Positions 52,279 to 64,000 of a stretch of DNA of 64,000 nucleotides are shown piece by piece. The notes below the pieces were generated by a model that ran no database searches, was not told where the DNA came from, and saw nothing but the letters and a program-made list of their open reading frames with translations. The position numbers were made by a program, and so were the translations under genes. Positions within the stretch are counted from its first letter, which is position 1; every line of letters begins with the position of its first letter. Location: NCBI GenBank assembly GCA_963760735.1, contig CAVXEB010000007.1, positions 558,001 through 622,000 of the forward strand. The letters run 5' to 3'. The stretch comes from CF-46 sp963760735. Lineage in GTDB: Bacteria > Chloroflexota > Limnocylindria > Limnocylindrales > CSP1-4.

Positions 52279-54459
52279 ATGGCTCGGGGACCCCGTCGAC
52301 GACGTCACGTCGACAGATTGGCCGCGATCGGCTCGGCGCTCCTGATCGGATCGTTCACGATCCTCGGGACTGCTGCGCCCGTCGCCCTGGCCGCCAACAG
52401 CGCAGACCTCACGCCGGCCGCGACCGCGACCGGCACCTGGACGGACGCGGACAACGCCCTCAGCGGCTCCGACGACGGCCTCGTCGCATCGACGACGGCG
52501 GAGGACGCCCAGCAGGGCTACCGCAACTTCGGCTTTGCGCTGCCGGCCGGATCGATCGTCGATGGCATCACCGTCAAGGTCGACGCCGCGTCGACCGACG
52601 CCAGTGGCTGCCGGCTCGGCGTCCGGCTGTCGGGCAACGGCGGCGACGACGTCACCAGTCGCAAGATCGGCAGCCTCACCGACGCCTCCACGGTCCTGAC
52701 GTTCGGGGCCGCCGGCGACTACTGGGCGACCGCGTGGGACGCCTCGAGGCTCTCGAACGCGAACTTCCGCGTGATCCTCGAGACGATCGACCCGGGCGTC
52801 GTCTGCGACAACGACTCGACCTTCTCCGTCGACTGGCTCTCGATGACGGTGACGTACCGGACCATCGCGGGCGGGACGAACAACCCCGCCCTGAGCAGCG
52901 AGGTCTGCGACACGGCCGACATCAACTTCGTGGTCGACATGTCGGGCTCGATCGGCCCGCAGGGCGGCGTCCCCTCGAACCTCGATCAGCTTCGCGACGG
53001 GATCACCGGCTTCGTGGACGCCTTCCAGGCAGCCGGCGGCGATGGTCGTTACTCCGGCACCCGGTTCTCGGGCGGCTCAGCCGATGAGCTCACGTCGGGC
53101 TACGTCTCGGCCGACGCCTTCAATGCCGCCATCAATGGCCTCAGCGGGCCGGCCGGCCTGACGCCGACCGGGATCGGCATCAACACCGCCGCAGGCAACA
53201 ACTCCAACGACCGACTCGGCGCCCCGAACGTGATGTTCGTGGTCACAGACGGCTCGCCCAACGTCCCGAACGGCAACGGCAACGACCTCTCGTACCCGGA
53301 TACCTGGCTCGACGGTGCCAACGCGGCGATCGCCGCCGCCGACGACGCGCGGGCCGGCAGCGGCGCCTCGAAGTTCGTCGTCAAGGCGGTCTACCTCAGC
53401 ACCGACGGCGACCCGGGCGACACGAGCCTTCCGTTCACCGCCGTCGGCGACGCGGCCTGGGCCAAGGCCGTGATGCAGAACATCGGCGGCGGCGCCTTCC
53501 TCAACGCCGACTTCAAGGACTTCGCCGGGGACCTGATCAGCTCCCTCCACTGCGCCCCACCGCCCCCGACGATCGAGGTCACGAAGACCGCGTCGCCGGT
53601 GACGATGCCGGAGCCCGGTGGGAACGTCACGTTCACGGTCGAGGTCCACAACATGGCCCTCGATCCGATCAAGCTCGACTCGCTCGTCGATGACGTCTAC
53701 GGCGACCTCGACGGCAAGGGCACCTGCGACACCGGCGGCACGATCGGTGCCGGCGACACCTACACCTGCCACTTCAGCGGCGCGGTCTCGGGCGCTCCGG
53801 GCTCGAGCCACACCGACACCGTCACGGCCGATGCCTTGAACAGCAACGGCAAGGCCAGCGACAGCGATGACGCGACCGTCCGGATCACCGACGTCCTGCC
53901 GGAGATCTCGGTCGACAAGACCGCGTCGCCCGAATGGCTGCCCGCGGGCGGCGGCTCGGCGACCTTCACGGTCGTCGTCACCAACCACTCGGTCGAGCCC
54001 GTCACGATCAGCTCGCTCGTCGACAACGTCTACGGCGACCTGAACGGCCAGGGCAGCTGCGCGATCGGCGCGGTGCTCGCGCCCGATGCGTCCTACACCT
54101 GCTCGTTCGTCGGGGCGATCCCGGACGTCCACGGCTCCCATGTCGACGTCGTGACGGCCAAGGCGGTCGACGACGAGCAGAACCAGGCCATCGACGACGA
54201 CGACGCGCTCGTCACCGTCGCCGACCCGACGCCGACGCCAACCCCGACCCCGTCGGGCGAGGTCGAGGGTGCGACCGGCACCCCGCACGTCACGCCTCCT
54301 CCGACCGACGCAACCCCGGTGACTACCGATGCCGGCGACGCCGGCCTGCCGGCTCTGCTGGTGGGCATCCTCGCCATCGGGGTCGCCAGCTTCCTCGCGG
54401 TCCCGCGCCGAACCCCGGCGCGGGTCCGCGCCAAGCCTCGCAACCGCCGCATCCGCTAG
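52279..54459 (+). CDS. secreted vWA-domain surface protein with two DUF11-like repeats and C-terminal anchor
   Basis: 726 residues. Signal peptide ending near AAPVALAA (about 38). A beta-rich domain follows (about 45-195). Then a von Willebrand A domain, about 210-425, with the metal site DMSGSIG, the Thr of GLTPTGIG and Asp in FVVTDGSP. Two similar repeats of about 115 residues follow (ITVKTASP-like starts TIEVTKTASPVTMPEPGG and EISVDKTASPEWLPAGGG, each with SLVDxVYGDLxG and a Cys pair). A Thr/Pro-rich stalk, one hydrophobic helix (LPALLVGILAIGVASFLAV) and a basic tail end the protein. It is likely an adhesin or cell-surface protein. ATG 52279 has GGAGGG 7 bases upstream. Confidence 0.87.
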   Translation: MARGPRRRRHVDRLAAIGSALLIGSFTILGTAAPVALAANSADLTPAATATGTWTDADNALSGSDDGLVASTTAEDAQQGYRNFGFALPAGSIVDGITVKVDAASTDASGCRLGVRLSGNGGDDVTSRKIGSLTDASTVLTFGAAGDYWATAWDASRLSNANFRVILETIDPGVVCDNDSTFSVDWLSMTVTYRTIAGGTNNPALSSEVCDTADINFVVDMSGSIGPQGGVPSNLDQLRDGITGFVDAFQAAGGDGRYSGTRFSGGSADELTSGYVSADAFNAAINGLSGPAGLTPTGIGINTAAGNNSNDRLGAPNVMFVVTDGSPNVPNGNGNDLSYPDTWLDGANAAIAAADDARAGSGASKFVVKAVYLSTDGDPGDTSLPFTAVGDAAWAKAVMQNIGGGAFLNADFKDFAGDLISSLHCAPPPPTIEVTKTASPVTMPEPGGNVTFTVEVHNMALDPIKLDSLVDDVYGDLDGKGTCDTGGTIGAGDTYTCHFSGAVSGAPGSSHTDTVTADALNSNGKASDSDDATVRITDVLPEISVDKTASPEWLPAGGGSATFTVVVTNHSVEPVTISSLVDNVYGDLNGQGSCAIGAVLAPDASYTCSFVGAIPDVHGSHVDVVTAKAVDDEQNQAIDDDDALVTVADPTPTPTPTPSGEVEGATGTPHVTPPPTDATPVTTDAGDAGLPALLVGILAIGVASFLAVPRRTPARVRAKPRNRRIR

Positions 54460-54484
54460 CCTCCCCGGCACCGTCCAGGTGCCA

Positions 54485-54506
54485 GCCGGCGCCGCAAGGC
54501 GCCGGC
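54485..54506 (+). terminator. GC hairpin after the vWA gene
   Basis: GCCGGCGCC-GCAA-GGCGCCGGC, 9-pair stem with a GCAA tetraloop, 26 bases past the stop. No T-run follows, so it is probably an accessory hairpin ahead of the stronger one at 54535. Confidence 0.5.
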
Positions 54507-54534
54507 CCCTCCCTTCGGGTCCCCGAGACCGTGC

Positions 54535-54573
54535 GCGGGGCCTGCCCTTGGGCAGGCCCCGCGTGTCTTTGTT
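54535..54573 (+). terminator. intrinsic terminator of the vWA gene
   Basis: GCGGGGCCTGCCC pairs with GGGCAGGCCCCGC (12-13 pairs, very small loop), followed by GTGTCTTTGTT. Stem strength and the T-rich tail make this the clearest factor-independent terminator on the plus strand. Confidence 0.75.
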
Positions 54574-54830
54574 CCCTGGTCAGCGCTCACGAACCGGGCT
54601 GGAGTCGCCACTCGACTCAACCCGGCCGCTTGGACGCTCATCCATGCTCGAATTGCAATTCGGCCGAGCGTGCAGAACCGAAATCCGAGTCGCCTTGCGA
54701 CTCCGGCACCCTCGCCTCGAGAGCCGCGCGACTCGAGCATCCGGCGGCGCCACGGGTCGGTCGCCTCAACGGGCGTCCGACGCCTCAACGGGGCGTCGGC
54801 TGCCTCAACGGGGCGTCGGCCGGATCGTCG
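54574..54830. other. intergenic stretch between vWA gene terminator and metH
   Basis: No gene. It holds a 14-base palindrome CGAATTGCAATTCG (54649-54662), unusually AT-rich for this DNA, a small hairpin GAGTCGC-CTT-GCGACTC (about 54688-54704), and three tandem copies of a 19-20 base unit next to the metH stop. Confidence 0.5.
54763..54821. repeat. three tandem copies of a 19-20 base repeat
   Basis: Units GCCTCAACGGGCGTCCGAC, GCCTCAACGGGGCGTCGGCT and GCCTCAACGGGGCGTCGGCC, directly adjoining, at 54763, 54782 and 54802. The last two differ in one base. They end 10 bases before the metH stop codon on the other strand. No spacers, so not a CRISPR. Confidence 0.8.
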
Positions 54831-58612
<3,782 letters not shown>

Positions 58613-58616
<4 letters not shown>

Positions 58617-60568
58617 GACGCCACCGCCGCGGCCGGATGCCGCGCCCGGATCCGGTGGACGAGCTCGGCGCACTGCTCGTACCGCCCGAAGCTGGGCATG
58701 ATGTAGGTCCCGGCAACCTCGGCATCCATCGCGGCGAGGAGGCGGTCCGCCATCTCGATCCCGACCTCCGACCCGCGCTCGCCGGCAGACCGCATCGCCG
58801 ACCGGCTCTCGTCCGGGATCGTGATCCCCGGGACCTCGTTGTGGAGGAACTCCGCGTGGCGGGTCGAGACGAGCGGCAGCACGCCAAGCAGGACCGGAAC
58901 CGGGAAGCCGGCCGCGCCGAACCGCCGCCGGGCCTCCGCGAGCATCGACTCGACCTGCCCGATGGAATAGAGCGGCTGGGTCATCACGAGGTGTGCGCCG
59001 GCCTCGAGCTTCCGCTCGAGGCGGTCCCATTCGGTGGCCTGGTCGGCCGCGGTCGAATCGAGGGCGCAGGCGATCGTGAAGCCCGCCCGCTGTCCGATTG
59101 ACGCACCGGAGGGGTCCTCGGCCCGGTTCAGCCGCGCCAGGATCTCGATCAGCCCGATGGAGTCGACGTCCCAGACGCCGGTCCCGGTCGGGTAGTCGCC
59201 GATCCGTGGCGGATCGCCGGTCAGGGCGATGATGTTCCGGACGCCGAGGGCGTGGGCGCCGAGCAGCTCCAATTCGAGGGCCATCAGGTTCCGGTCGCGC
59301 GTCGTGCAGTGGACCAGGCACTCGAGATCCAGGTCGTGCTGGATCCCGAAGGCCACCGACAGGGCACTCATCCGGACCCGAGCCATCGCCGAGTCCGACA
59401 CGTTGACGACGTCGACGCCTGCGTCGCGCAGGAGCCGCGCCGCCTCGATGGTCCGCTCGATCCGGATGCTCCGCGGCGGGTCGATCTCGACCGAGACGAC
59501 GAACCGTCGGGCGGCGAGCAGCTCGGCGAGCCGGGTCGGCGGCGGCGCCTCCTCCGTCGGGGTCAGGCGGGACGCTCGCTCGGCCAGGGACGACGCCGGC
59601 GAAGCGCGGGAGACGACGATCGAGGGCGAAGCCGCGGCCCCGTCCATCGCCGTGGTGGCCTCGTCGAGCGCGAGCCGCATCGCCGCGATGTGCTCGGGCG
59701 TGGTGCCACAGCAGCCGCCGAGCATCCGGGCGCCGGCGGCGAGCATCCGCGACGTCATCGTCCCGAAATACTCGGGGCTGGCGGCGAACACGAAGCGGCC
59801 CTCGAGGCGCTGCGACAGCCCGGCATTCGGCATGATCAAGCGGGCTGGATCGCCGTCGGCCGGCCGGCCCATCGCCGCCAGCGCATCCAGACACGGCGTC
59901 GGACCGGCGCCGCAGTTCACGCCAACCACGTCGGCCCCGGCGCGGCCGAGCGCCGCCGCGGCTTCCGCCGGCCCGTTGCCGTCGATGAGGACCCGCTCCT
60001 CGCCGAACGTCAGCGATGCGATGACGGGCATGTCGGACGCTCGACGCGCCTCATCGACGGCGACGAGCAGGGACGCGAGATCGGAGAACGTCTCGAGCAC
60101 GATCACGTCCGCACCGCCCTCGAGGAGGCCCTCGATCTGCTCCCGGAACGCCGCCCGGACGTCCGCCTCCGGGAGCGCCGCCTGGCCGTGCGCCGGGGGC
60201 CCGAGCGGACCGACCGAGCCGCCGACCAGCGCGTCGCGGCCGCTGACCTCGCGGGCGCCGCGGGCAAGCTGCGCGGCGCGCCTGCTGAGCTCGCCGGCCC
60301 GGCCCTCCAACCCCCACGTCGCGAGCCGCCGTCGGTTGGCGCCGAATGACAGCGTCTCGATCAGCTCGGCGCCTGCCTCGAGATACTCCCGGTGGGCGGC
60401 GCCGACGAGCTCCGGCTGGCTGATCACCAGCTCTTCGAGACAGGCACGCTGGGGAACGCCGCGGCTGAACAGGAGGGTGCCCAGCCCGCCGTCGACGAGG
60501 AGCGGCCGCGTCGAGAGCCGCTGCCGGAAGCGCGGCCTCGGAAGACCGGCCGGGAGATCGGCCGTCAA
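58613..60568 (-). CDS. bifunctional homocysteine S-methyltransferase / methylenetetrahydrofolate reductase
   Basis: 651 residues. The N-terminal homocysteine methyltransferase domain, about 1-305, has VDGGLGTLLFSRG, zinc Cys in VGVNCGAGPTP and GGCCGTTPEH. The C-terminal MTHFR domain, about 345-640, has VSVEIDPPRS, VNVSDSAMARVRMS, NIIALTGDPPRIGDYP and MTQPLYS. This is the YitJ arrangement. It would make methyl-folate and may also methylate homocysteine directly, beside MetH. The start is TTG 60568: homology begins there, AGAGG lies 8 bases upstream, and no ATG or GTG is near. A SAM-I riboswitch and terminator precede it. Confidence 0.94.
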
Positions 60569-60649
60569 GCGCTGAACCTCTCGGCACGGAACGTGGACGT
60601 CGCTGGGATCGGCATGGCTCCTCGGGGCGATCGGGTGGCCGGGACCGGG

Positions 60650-60682
60650 GGAAACGGAAAGACCCTTCCTGCCCGGAAGGGT
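60650..60682 (-). terminator. riboswitch-controlled intrinsic terminator
   Basis: On the minus strand GACCCTTCC-GGGCA-GGAAGGGTC (60682-60661; 9-pair stem), followed by TTTCCGTTT. It lies just after the SAM-I aptamer. The AAGGG at the 3' side of the aptamer's P1 helix can pair with the CCCTT of this stem, which gives the expected anti-terminator. Confidence 0.8.
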
Positions 60683-60694
60683 CCTGGGGGGAGG

Positions 60695-60804
60695 TCCCTT
60701 ATCGCGCAGGCGAACCTGCCCGGAATTGGCACCTTGCCGGCGCGACGCCGGTAGGTTGTCGTGGCTTCAACGGGCCGGTCCCTCCGCCACTCTGGATAAG
60801 TCGT
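60695..60804 (-). ncRNA. SAM-I (S-box) riboswitch
   Basis: Read on the minus strand from about 60802. P1 is CTTATC, closing with GATAAG at 60703-60698. Then come the conserved GGCGGAGGGA, GGCCCGTTGAAGCC, CAACC and, after a variable GC hairpin, GGTGCCAATTCC (60733-60722). All core elements of the S-box are present in order with normal spacing. SAM binding would stabilise P1 and allow the downstream terminator to form, turning off the methyltransferase-MTHFR and metH genes. Confidence 0.93.
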
Positions 60805-60875
60805 TGTTCGGTTGTCCCGAGATGGTGCCGCAGGTGGACGGACTGGGCAAGTGCGGCGGTCGATCCCCCGTTCGG

Positions 60876-61742
60876 TCAGCCCTCGAGCCGCTCCAGCATC
60901 GATCGTCGCCAGGTCTCGGTCGCCTCGACGGCATTGAACGTGTACAGGTGGAGGTCGACGATCCGCGCCGCCGGGTCGGCGATGTGCGGCGCCAGGCCTT
61001 CGAGCAGGCCGTCCGGCCGGTAGAAGCCGCCCGACCGCATGAGCCGCGCGACGAACCGGATGTTCTTCGAGAGGAATCGGTGGGTGTCCGCGACGCCGAT
61101 CCGGGCGCTGATCGCCAGCAGCTTGTGCGGCTCGGCCACGCCCGGGATGCCGACATGGACGGGCAACGCAATGCCGTCGGCCCGGCGGGCGGCCAGCCAG
61201 GTCGCGATCGCGCCGGGGTCGAAGCAGAGCTGGGTGGTCATGTAGCTGGCGTAGGGGGCCTTGTCGCGGAGCGCGTCGAGGAGCAGCCGGTCGGCGATGA
61301 AGGCGTGCCCCTGGGGGTAGCTCGGGATTCCGATCTCGCGCAGGGGATGCCCGATCTCGGCCATCGCCCGCAGCAGCGACAGCCCGTCGGGGAACTCGCC
61401 GGGCTCCTTCGCGTCCCCGCCGACCACGAACGCGCGGTCGACGCCGGCTCCTTCCATCCAGGCGATGAGCTCGGCGAGGTGCGCCCGATCGCGGATCTGG
61501 CGCGCCGACAGATGCGGAACGGCCCGAAAGCCGCGGGCCTGGAGCTGTTCGCAGAGCCCCACGGTCGCCTCGATCCCCTTCGCCGGGGACGAGGTGACGG
61601 TGACGGTCGCTCGAGGCGGCAGGAACGCCGCCTGGTCGATTGCATTCTTGAGGGGCACGAGCTCGAACGCCGGGTGCGCGAGGATCCGGGCGAGTGCCTC
61701 GCGCGCGACCGGTTCGAGCGTCTGGCGGCGGCGGAACAGCAC
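60876..61742 (-). CDS. methylenetetrahydrofolate reductase-family protein
   Basis: 288 residues. The TIM-barrel features of MTHFR are readable: LVPLKNAIDQAAFLPPRATVTVTSSP (parts), VPHLSARQIRDRAHLAELI with the folate-site pattern, AFVVGGDAKEPGEF, PSYPQGHAFI and MTTQLCFDP, and the C-terminal LHLYTFN. It is a short stand-alone form without the C-terminal regulatory part. Placed 6 bases after the MttB-family gene, it probably converts the methyl-folate made from methyl donors to methylene-folate, opposite to the biosynthetic enzyme at 58613. GTG 61742. Its stop is about 70 bases before the SAM-I riboswitch. Confidence 0.88.
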   Translation of the reverse strand: MLFRRRQTLEPVAREALARILAHPAFELVPLKNAIDQAAFLPPRATVTVTSSPAKGIEATVGLCEQLQARGFRAVPHLSARQIRDRAHLAELIAWMEGAGVDRAFVVGGDAKEPGEFPDGLSLLRAMAEIGHPLREIGIPSYPQGHAFIADRLLLDALRDKAPYASYMTTQLCFDPGAIATWLAARRADGIALPVHVGIPGVAEPHKLLAISARIGVADTHRFLSKNIRFVARLMRSGGFYRPDGLLEGLAPHIADPAARIVDLHLYTFNAVEATETWRRSMLERLEG

Positions 61743-61748
61743 CCGGGG

Positions 61749-63290
61749 CTAGACCTCGGAGTCCGGCATCGACGCCTTGCGCTTCGCGATGAACTCCTGG
61801 AGCCCCTCGTCGACCCCCGGATCGATCGGTGGCGCCTCGTACTCGCGGAGCATCCGCTTCCAGATCGCGTTCGCCCGCTGCGCCGCGTCGAGCGAGCCGT
61901 CCTCCTGCCACTGCTCGAAGCTGTTGTTGTCGGCGGTCTCGCTCCGGTAGAACGCGGTCTCGAAGTTGGCGAGCGTGTGGGCCGACCCGAGATGGTGCTG
62001 GCCCGGGGCGTTCTGGAGGATCGCGTCGAGCGCCTGGCCGTTCTCGGACATGTCGACGCCCTTCACGAAGACCGCCGCCATCCCGCACTGGTCGGTGTCG
62101 AGGATGAACTTCTCGTAGCCCACGGTCAGCCCGCCCTCGAGCCAGCCCGCCGCATGGAGGACGAAGTTGACCCCGCCGAGGATCGTCGGGCCGAACGTGG
62201 CCGCGCTCTCGTACGCGGCCTGGGCATCCGGGATCTTGGACGCGCAGAGGTTGCCGCCGGAGCGGAACGGGACGCCGAGCCGGCGCGCCAGCGAGGCCAT
62301 GACGAAGAGGACGAGCGCGGGCTCCGGGGTGCCGAATGTCGGAGCGCCCGATTGCATCGAGATCGAGCTGGCGAACGAGCCCAGGACGACCGGGGCGCCG
62401 GGGCGGACGAGCTGGACGAACGCCATCCCGCCCATCGCCTCGGCCAGCGTCTGGGCGCAGACCCCGGCTGCGGTCACCGGCGCCATCGCCCCGGCGAGGA
62501 TGAACGGCGTGAGGAGGGTCGCCTGGTTCGCCTCGGCGTAGGCCCGCGCCGCGCCGAGCATCGTCGCGTCCCAGACGAGCGGCGAGTTCGCGTTGATCAG
62601 GGACAGGACCACCGGGTGGGTCTCGAGGTACTCCGCCCCGAAGGCGATCCGCGCCATCTCGACGGTGTCGCGGGCGCGCTCCGGCGCAGTCACGGACCCC
62701 ATGAACGGCTTGTCGCTGTAGCGGATGTGCGAATAGACCATGTCGAGGTGGCGCTTGTTGACCGGGACGTCGACCGGCTCGCAGACCGTGCCGCCGCTGT
62801 GGTGGAGATGCGGGCTCAGGTAGGTGAGCTTCACCAGGTTCCGGAAGTCCTCGATCGTTCCGTAGCGCCGGCCGTTGTCGAGGTCCCGGACGAACGGCGA
62901 GCCGTAGTTCGGGGCGAAGACGGTGTGCATCCCGCCGATCTCGACGTTGTTCGCTTCGTTGCGGGCGTACTGGGTGAACTGGCGGGGAGCGGTCGCCTGG
63001 ACGATCCGGCGGGCAAGCCCTTCCGGAAAGCGGACCCGCTCGCCCTCGACGTCGGCGCCGGCATCCTCCAGGAGCCGGAGCGCGTCGGCGTCGCCGCGGA
63101 ACTCCAGCCCGACCTTCTCGAGGATCGTGTCGGCGTTCGCCTCGATCGTCGAGAGGCCCTCGTCGCTCAGGACCTCGAACGGGGCGAGCGTCCGGGTGAG
63201 GAACGGCTCGCGGGCGAACTGGGCATGGAGACGGGCCGCGCGCCGGGCGTCGCGTCCGCCCGATCGCCGGGGGCTGCTGTCGACGGTCAT
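61749..63290 (-). CDS. MttB-superfamily methyltransferase without pyrrolysine
   Basis: 513 residues. Family blocks: EVLSDEGLSTIEANADTILEKVGLEF near the start (parts), FAPNYGSPFVRDLDNGRR, PVNKRHLDMVYSHIRYSDKPFMGSV, GAMAPVTAAGVCAQTLAEAMGG and GQHHLGSAHTLANF. There is no in-frame amber codon before the final TAG, so it is the non-pyrrolysine branch, whose known members demethylate glycine betaine, proline betaine or carnitine onto a corrinoid protein. The matching corrinoid protein is not in the window. Start ATG 63290; the frame continues open into the activating-protein gene upstream. Confidence 0.9.
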   Translation of the reverse strand: MTVDSSPRRSGGRDARRAARLHAQFAREPFLTRTLAPFEVLSDEGLSTIEANADTILEKVGLEFRGDADALRLLEDAGADVEGERVRFPEGLARRIVQATAPRQFTQYARNEANNVEIGGMHTVFAPNYGSPFVRDLDNGRRYGTIEDFRNLVKLTYLSPHLHHSGGTVCEPVDVPVNKRHLDMVYSHIRYSDKPFMGSVTAPERARDTVEMARIAFGAEYLETHPVVLSLINANSPLVWDATMLGAARAYAEANQATLLTPFILAGAMAPVTAAGVCAQTLAEAMGGMAFVQLVRPGAPVVLGSFASSISMQSGAPTFGTPEPALVLFVMASLARRLGVPFRSGGNLCASKIPDAQAAYESAATFGPTILGGVNFVLHAAGWLEGGLTVGYEKFILDTDQCGMAAVFVKGVDMSENGQALDAILQNAPGQHHLGSAHTLANFETAFYRSETADNNSFEQWQEDGSLDAAQRANAIWKRMLREYEAPPIDPGVDEGLQEFIAKRKASMPDSEV

Positions 63291-64000
63291 CGGTTCTCCT
63301 CGGCGATGCTCATGGCCGCACGCTCGGCGGCCCGGACGGTCGGTGCGGCGGCCGCCGCCGGTCGAGTTCGCGCCGCGTTCCGGCAGCGCGACCACCGCCG
63401 ACAGGTGGGTCGACGGCGCCGTCCGGTGGGGGAACGCCATCGCGTCGACGAAGTGCTCCTGGAACCGCGGCTCGACCGCTGTCTCGATCTTCTCCACACG
63501 GCGCACGACGCCCTCGATCTCCGCGCGGGCTGCGGCGCTCAGGAGGGCGATGAGCGCTCCCGTGCCGGCGGCGTTGCCGGCCGCCTTGACGTGGTCGAGC
63601 GGGGCATCCGGGACCAGTCCGAGCACCATCGCGTGGAACGGGTCGATCTGGCTGCCGAACGCGCCGGCCAGGCGGACCTCGTCGACGGCCTCGATCCCGG
63701 CGTGGTCCATGAGCAGGCGCACCCCGGCGTAGAGGGCGGCCTTGGCGAGCTGGATCGCCCGGACGTCGTTCTGGGTGACGGCGATCCGGAGCCGGCCGTC
63801 GGAGCCGTCGTGGAGGACGTAGCTGAACGTCCGGCCCTCGGCGACGACGCGCGGCGTGCGCGCGGCGAGCGACCCGTCGACGATCCCGTCCGGGGTCACG
63901 ATGCCGGCGAGAAACAGCTCGGCGATCACCTCGACGATCCCGGATCCGCAGATCCCGGTGATCCCGGTGTCGGCCGTGGCGTCGGCGAAGCCAGGCTCGT
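63287..64000 (-). CDS. corrinoid-activating ATPase (RACE/DUF4445 family), partial
   Basis: The C-terminal part of a reductive activator of corrinoid proteins; the rest, including the expected [2Fe-2S] domain, lies beyond the window. Blocks: TGITGICGSGIVEVIAELFLAG (parts), ITPDG-like VTPDGIVDG, VTQNDVRAIQLAKAALYAGVRLL, VRLAGAFGSQIDPFHAMVLGLVPD and VKAAGNAAGTGALIALL, typical of the ASKHA-fold DUF4445 proteins. It re-reduces inactive Co(II) with ATP. The end is unclear: the frame of the homologous part runs without a stop into the methyltransferase, while another frame ends at TGA 63289-63287 overlapping its ATG. I favour a one-base error near 63385. Confidence 0.85.

Noticed and set aside
54763..54821. 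Possible CRISPR array
   Set aside because: Units are contiguous without spacers and too short; no cas gene in the window.
60565..62088. Minus-strand open frame of 507 codons over the riboswitch and MTHFR
   Set aside because: It is a shifted reading of the MTHFR gene and of the S-box RNA, low-complexity Arg/Pro/Gly throughout.
61749..63290. Pyrrolysine-containing trimethylamine methyltransferase
   Set aside because: No in-frame TAG occurs before the terminal stop and the family blocks match the non-pyrrolysine branch.

Overview
The window is very GC-rich DNA (roughly 70% by eye). It is densely coding on both strands and carries no tRNA, rRNA, CRISPR or insertion sequence that I could recognise. 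The gene set points to a free-living bacterium of the Chloroflexota, perhaps a Limnocylindria-like lineage: multi-GAF sensor kinases, an ECF sigma factor with a TolB-like membrane partner, a CysO/Mec cysteine route, polyphosphate glucokinase and betaine-type methyltransferases. This placement is inference, and a deep-branching Actinomycetota relative is not excluded. Two expression habits recur. At least 18 adjacent gene pairs overlap by the 4-base ATGA/GTGA (or TGATG) junction. About ten first genes of transcription units have a TANNNT box only 6-9 bases before the start codon, suggesting leaderless mRNAs.

Layout. 1-6.2 kb: a signalling operon with a broken multi-GAF hybrid kinase, a receiver-GAF-nucleotide cyclase and an Hpt protein. 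6.3-8.9 kb: ECF sigma factor, its membrane partner and an ankyrin protein. 9.0-16.4 kb: housekeeping enzymes (SDR, polyphosphate glucokinase, aldehyde dehydrogenase, Nudix, alpha/beta hydrolase) with small lipoproteins and a regulator. 16.4-19.6 kb: purE, grpB-like, a NpmA/KamB-type 16S rRNA A1408 methyltransferase homologue interrupted by a stop, a secreted C39-like protease and a VOC protein. 19.6-24.6 kb: nucleoside hydrolase plus a complete ECF transporter (S, T and fused double ATPase). 24.6-31.5 kb: JAMM peptidase operon and sufU-moeZ-cysO-cysM, together a CysO-type cysteine/sulfur-transfer pathway. 31.8-37.3 kb: an ABC importer with an FAD oxidoreductase, many single-base frameshifts. 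37.3-40.5 kb: rrf2-sufC-sufS, with SufS fused to a SnoaL/NTF2-like domain. 41-54.5 kb: TldD/TldE, HAD, DinB proteins, an ABC-2 exporter, TMEM175-like channel, M20 hydrolase and a vWA surface protein. 54.8-64 kb: one-carbon/methionine block (metH, bifunctional Hcy methyltransferase-MTHFR under a SAM-I riboswitch, a second MTHFR, an MttB-family methyltransferase and a corrinoid-activating protein cut by the window edge).

How parts connect. The same inverted repeat (AATCCCGA-N9-TCGGGATT) lies just downstream of the -10 box of both sufU and rrf2, tying the two iron-sulfur/cysteine loci to the Rrf2 regulator. The methyltransferase block would move methyl groups from a quaternary amine through methylene/methyl-folate to methionine.

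Caution: single-base indels cluster in a few genes (1.2-3.9, 20.8-21.8, 26.7 and 32.2-36.3 kb) while the last 27 kb is nearly clean. I treat most of these as probable assembly errors.
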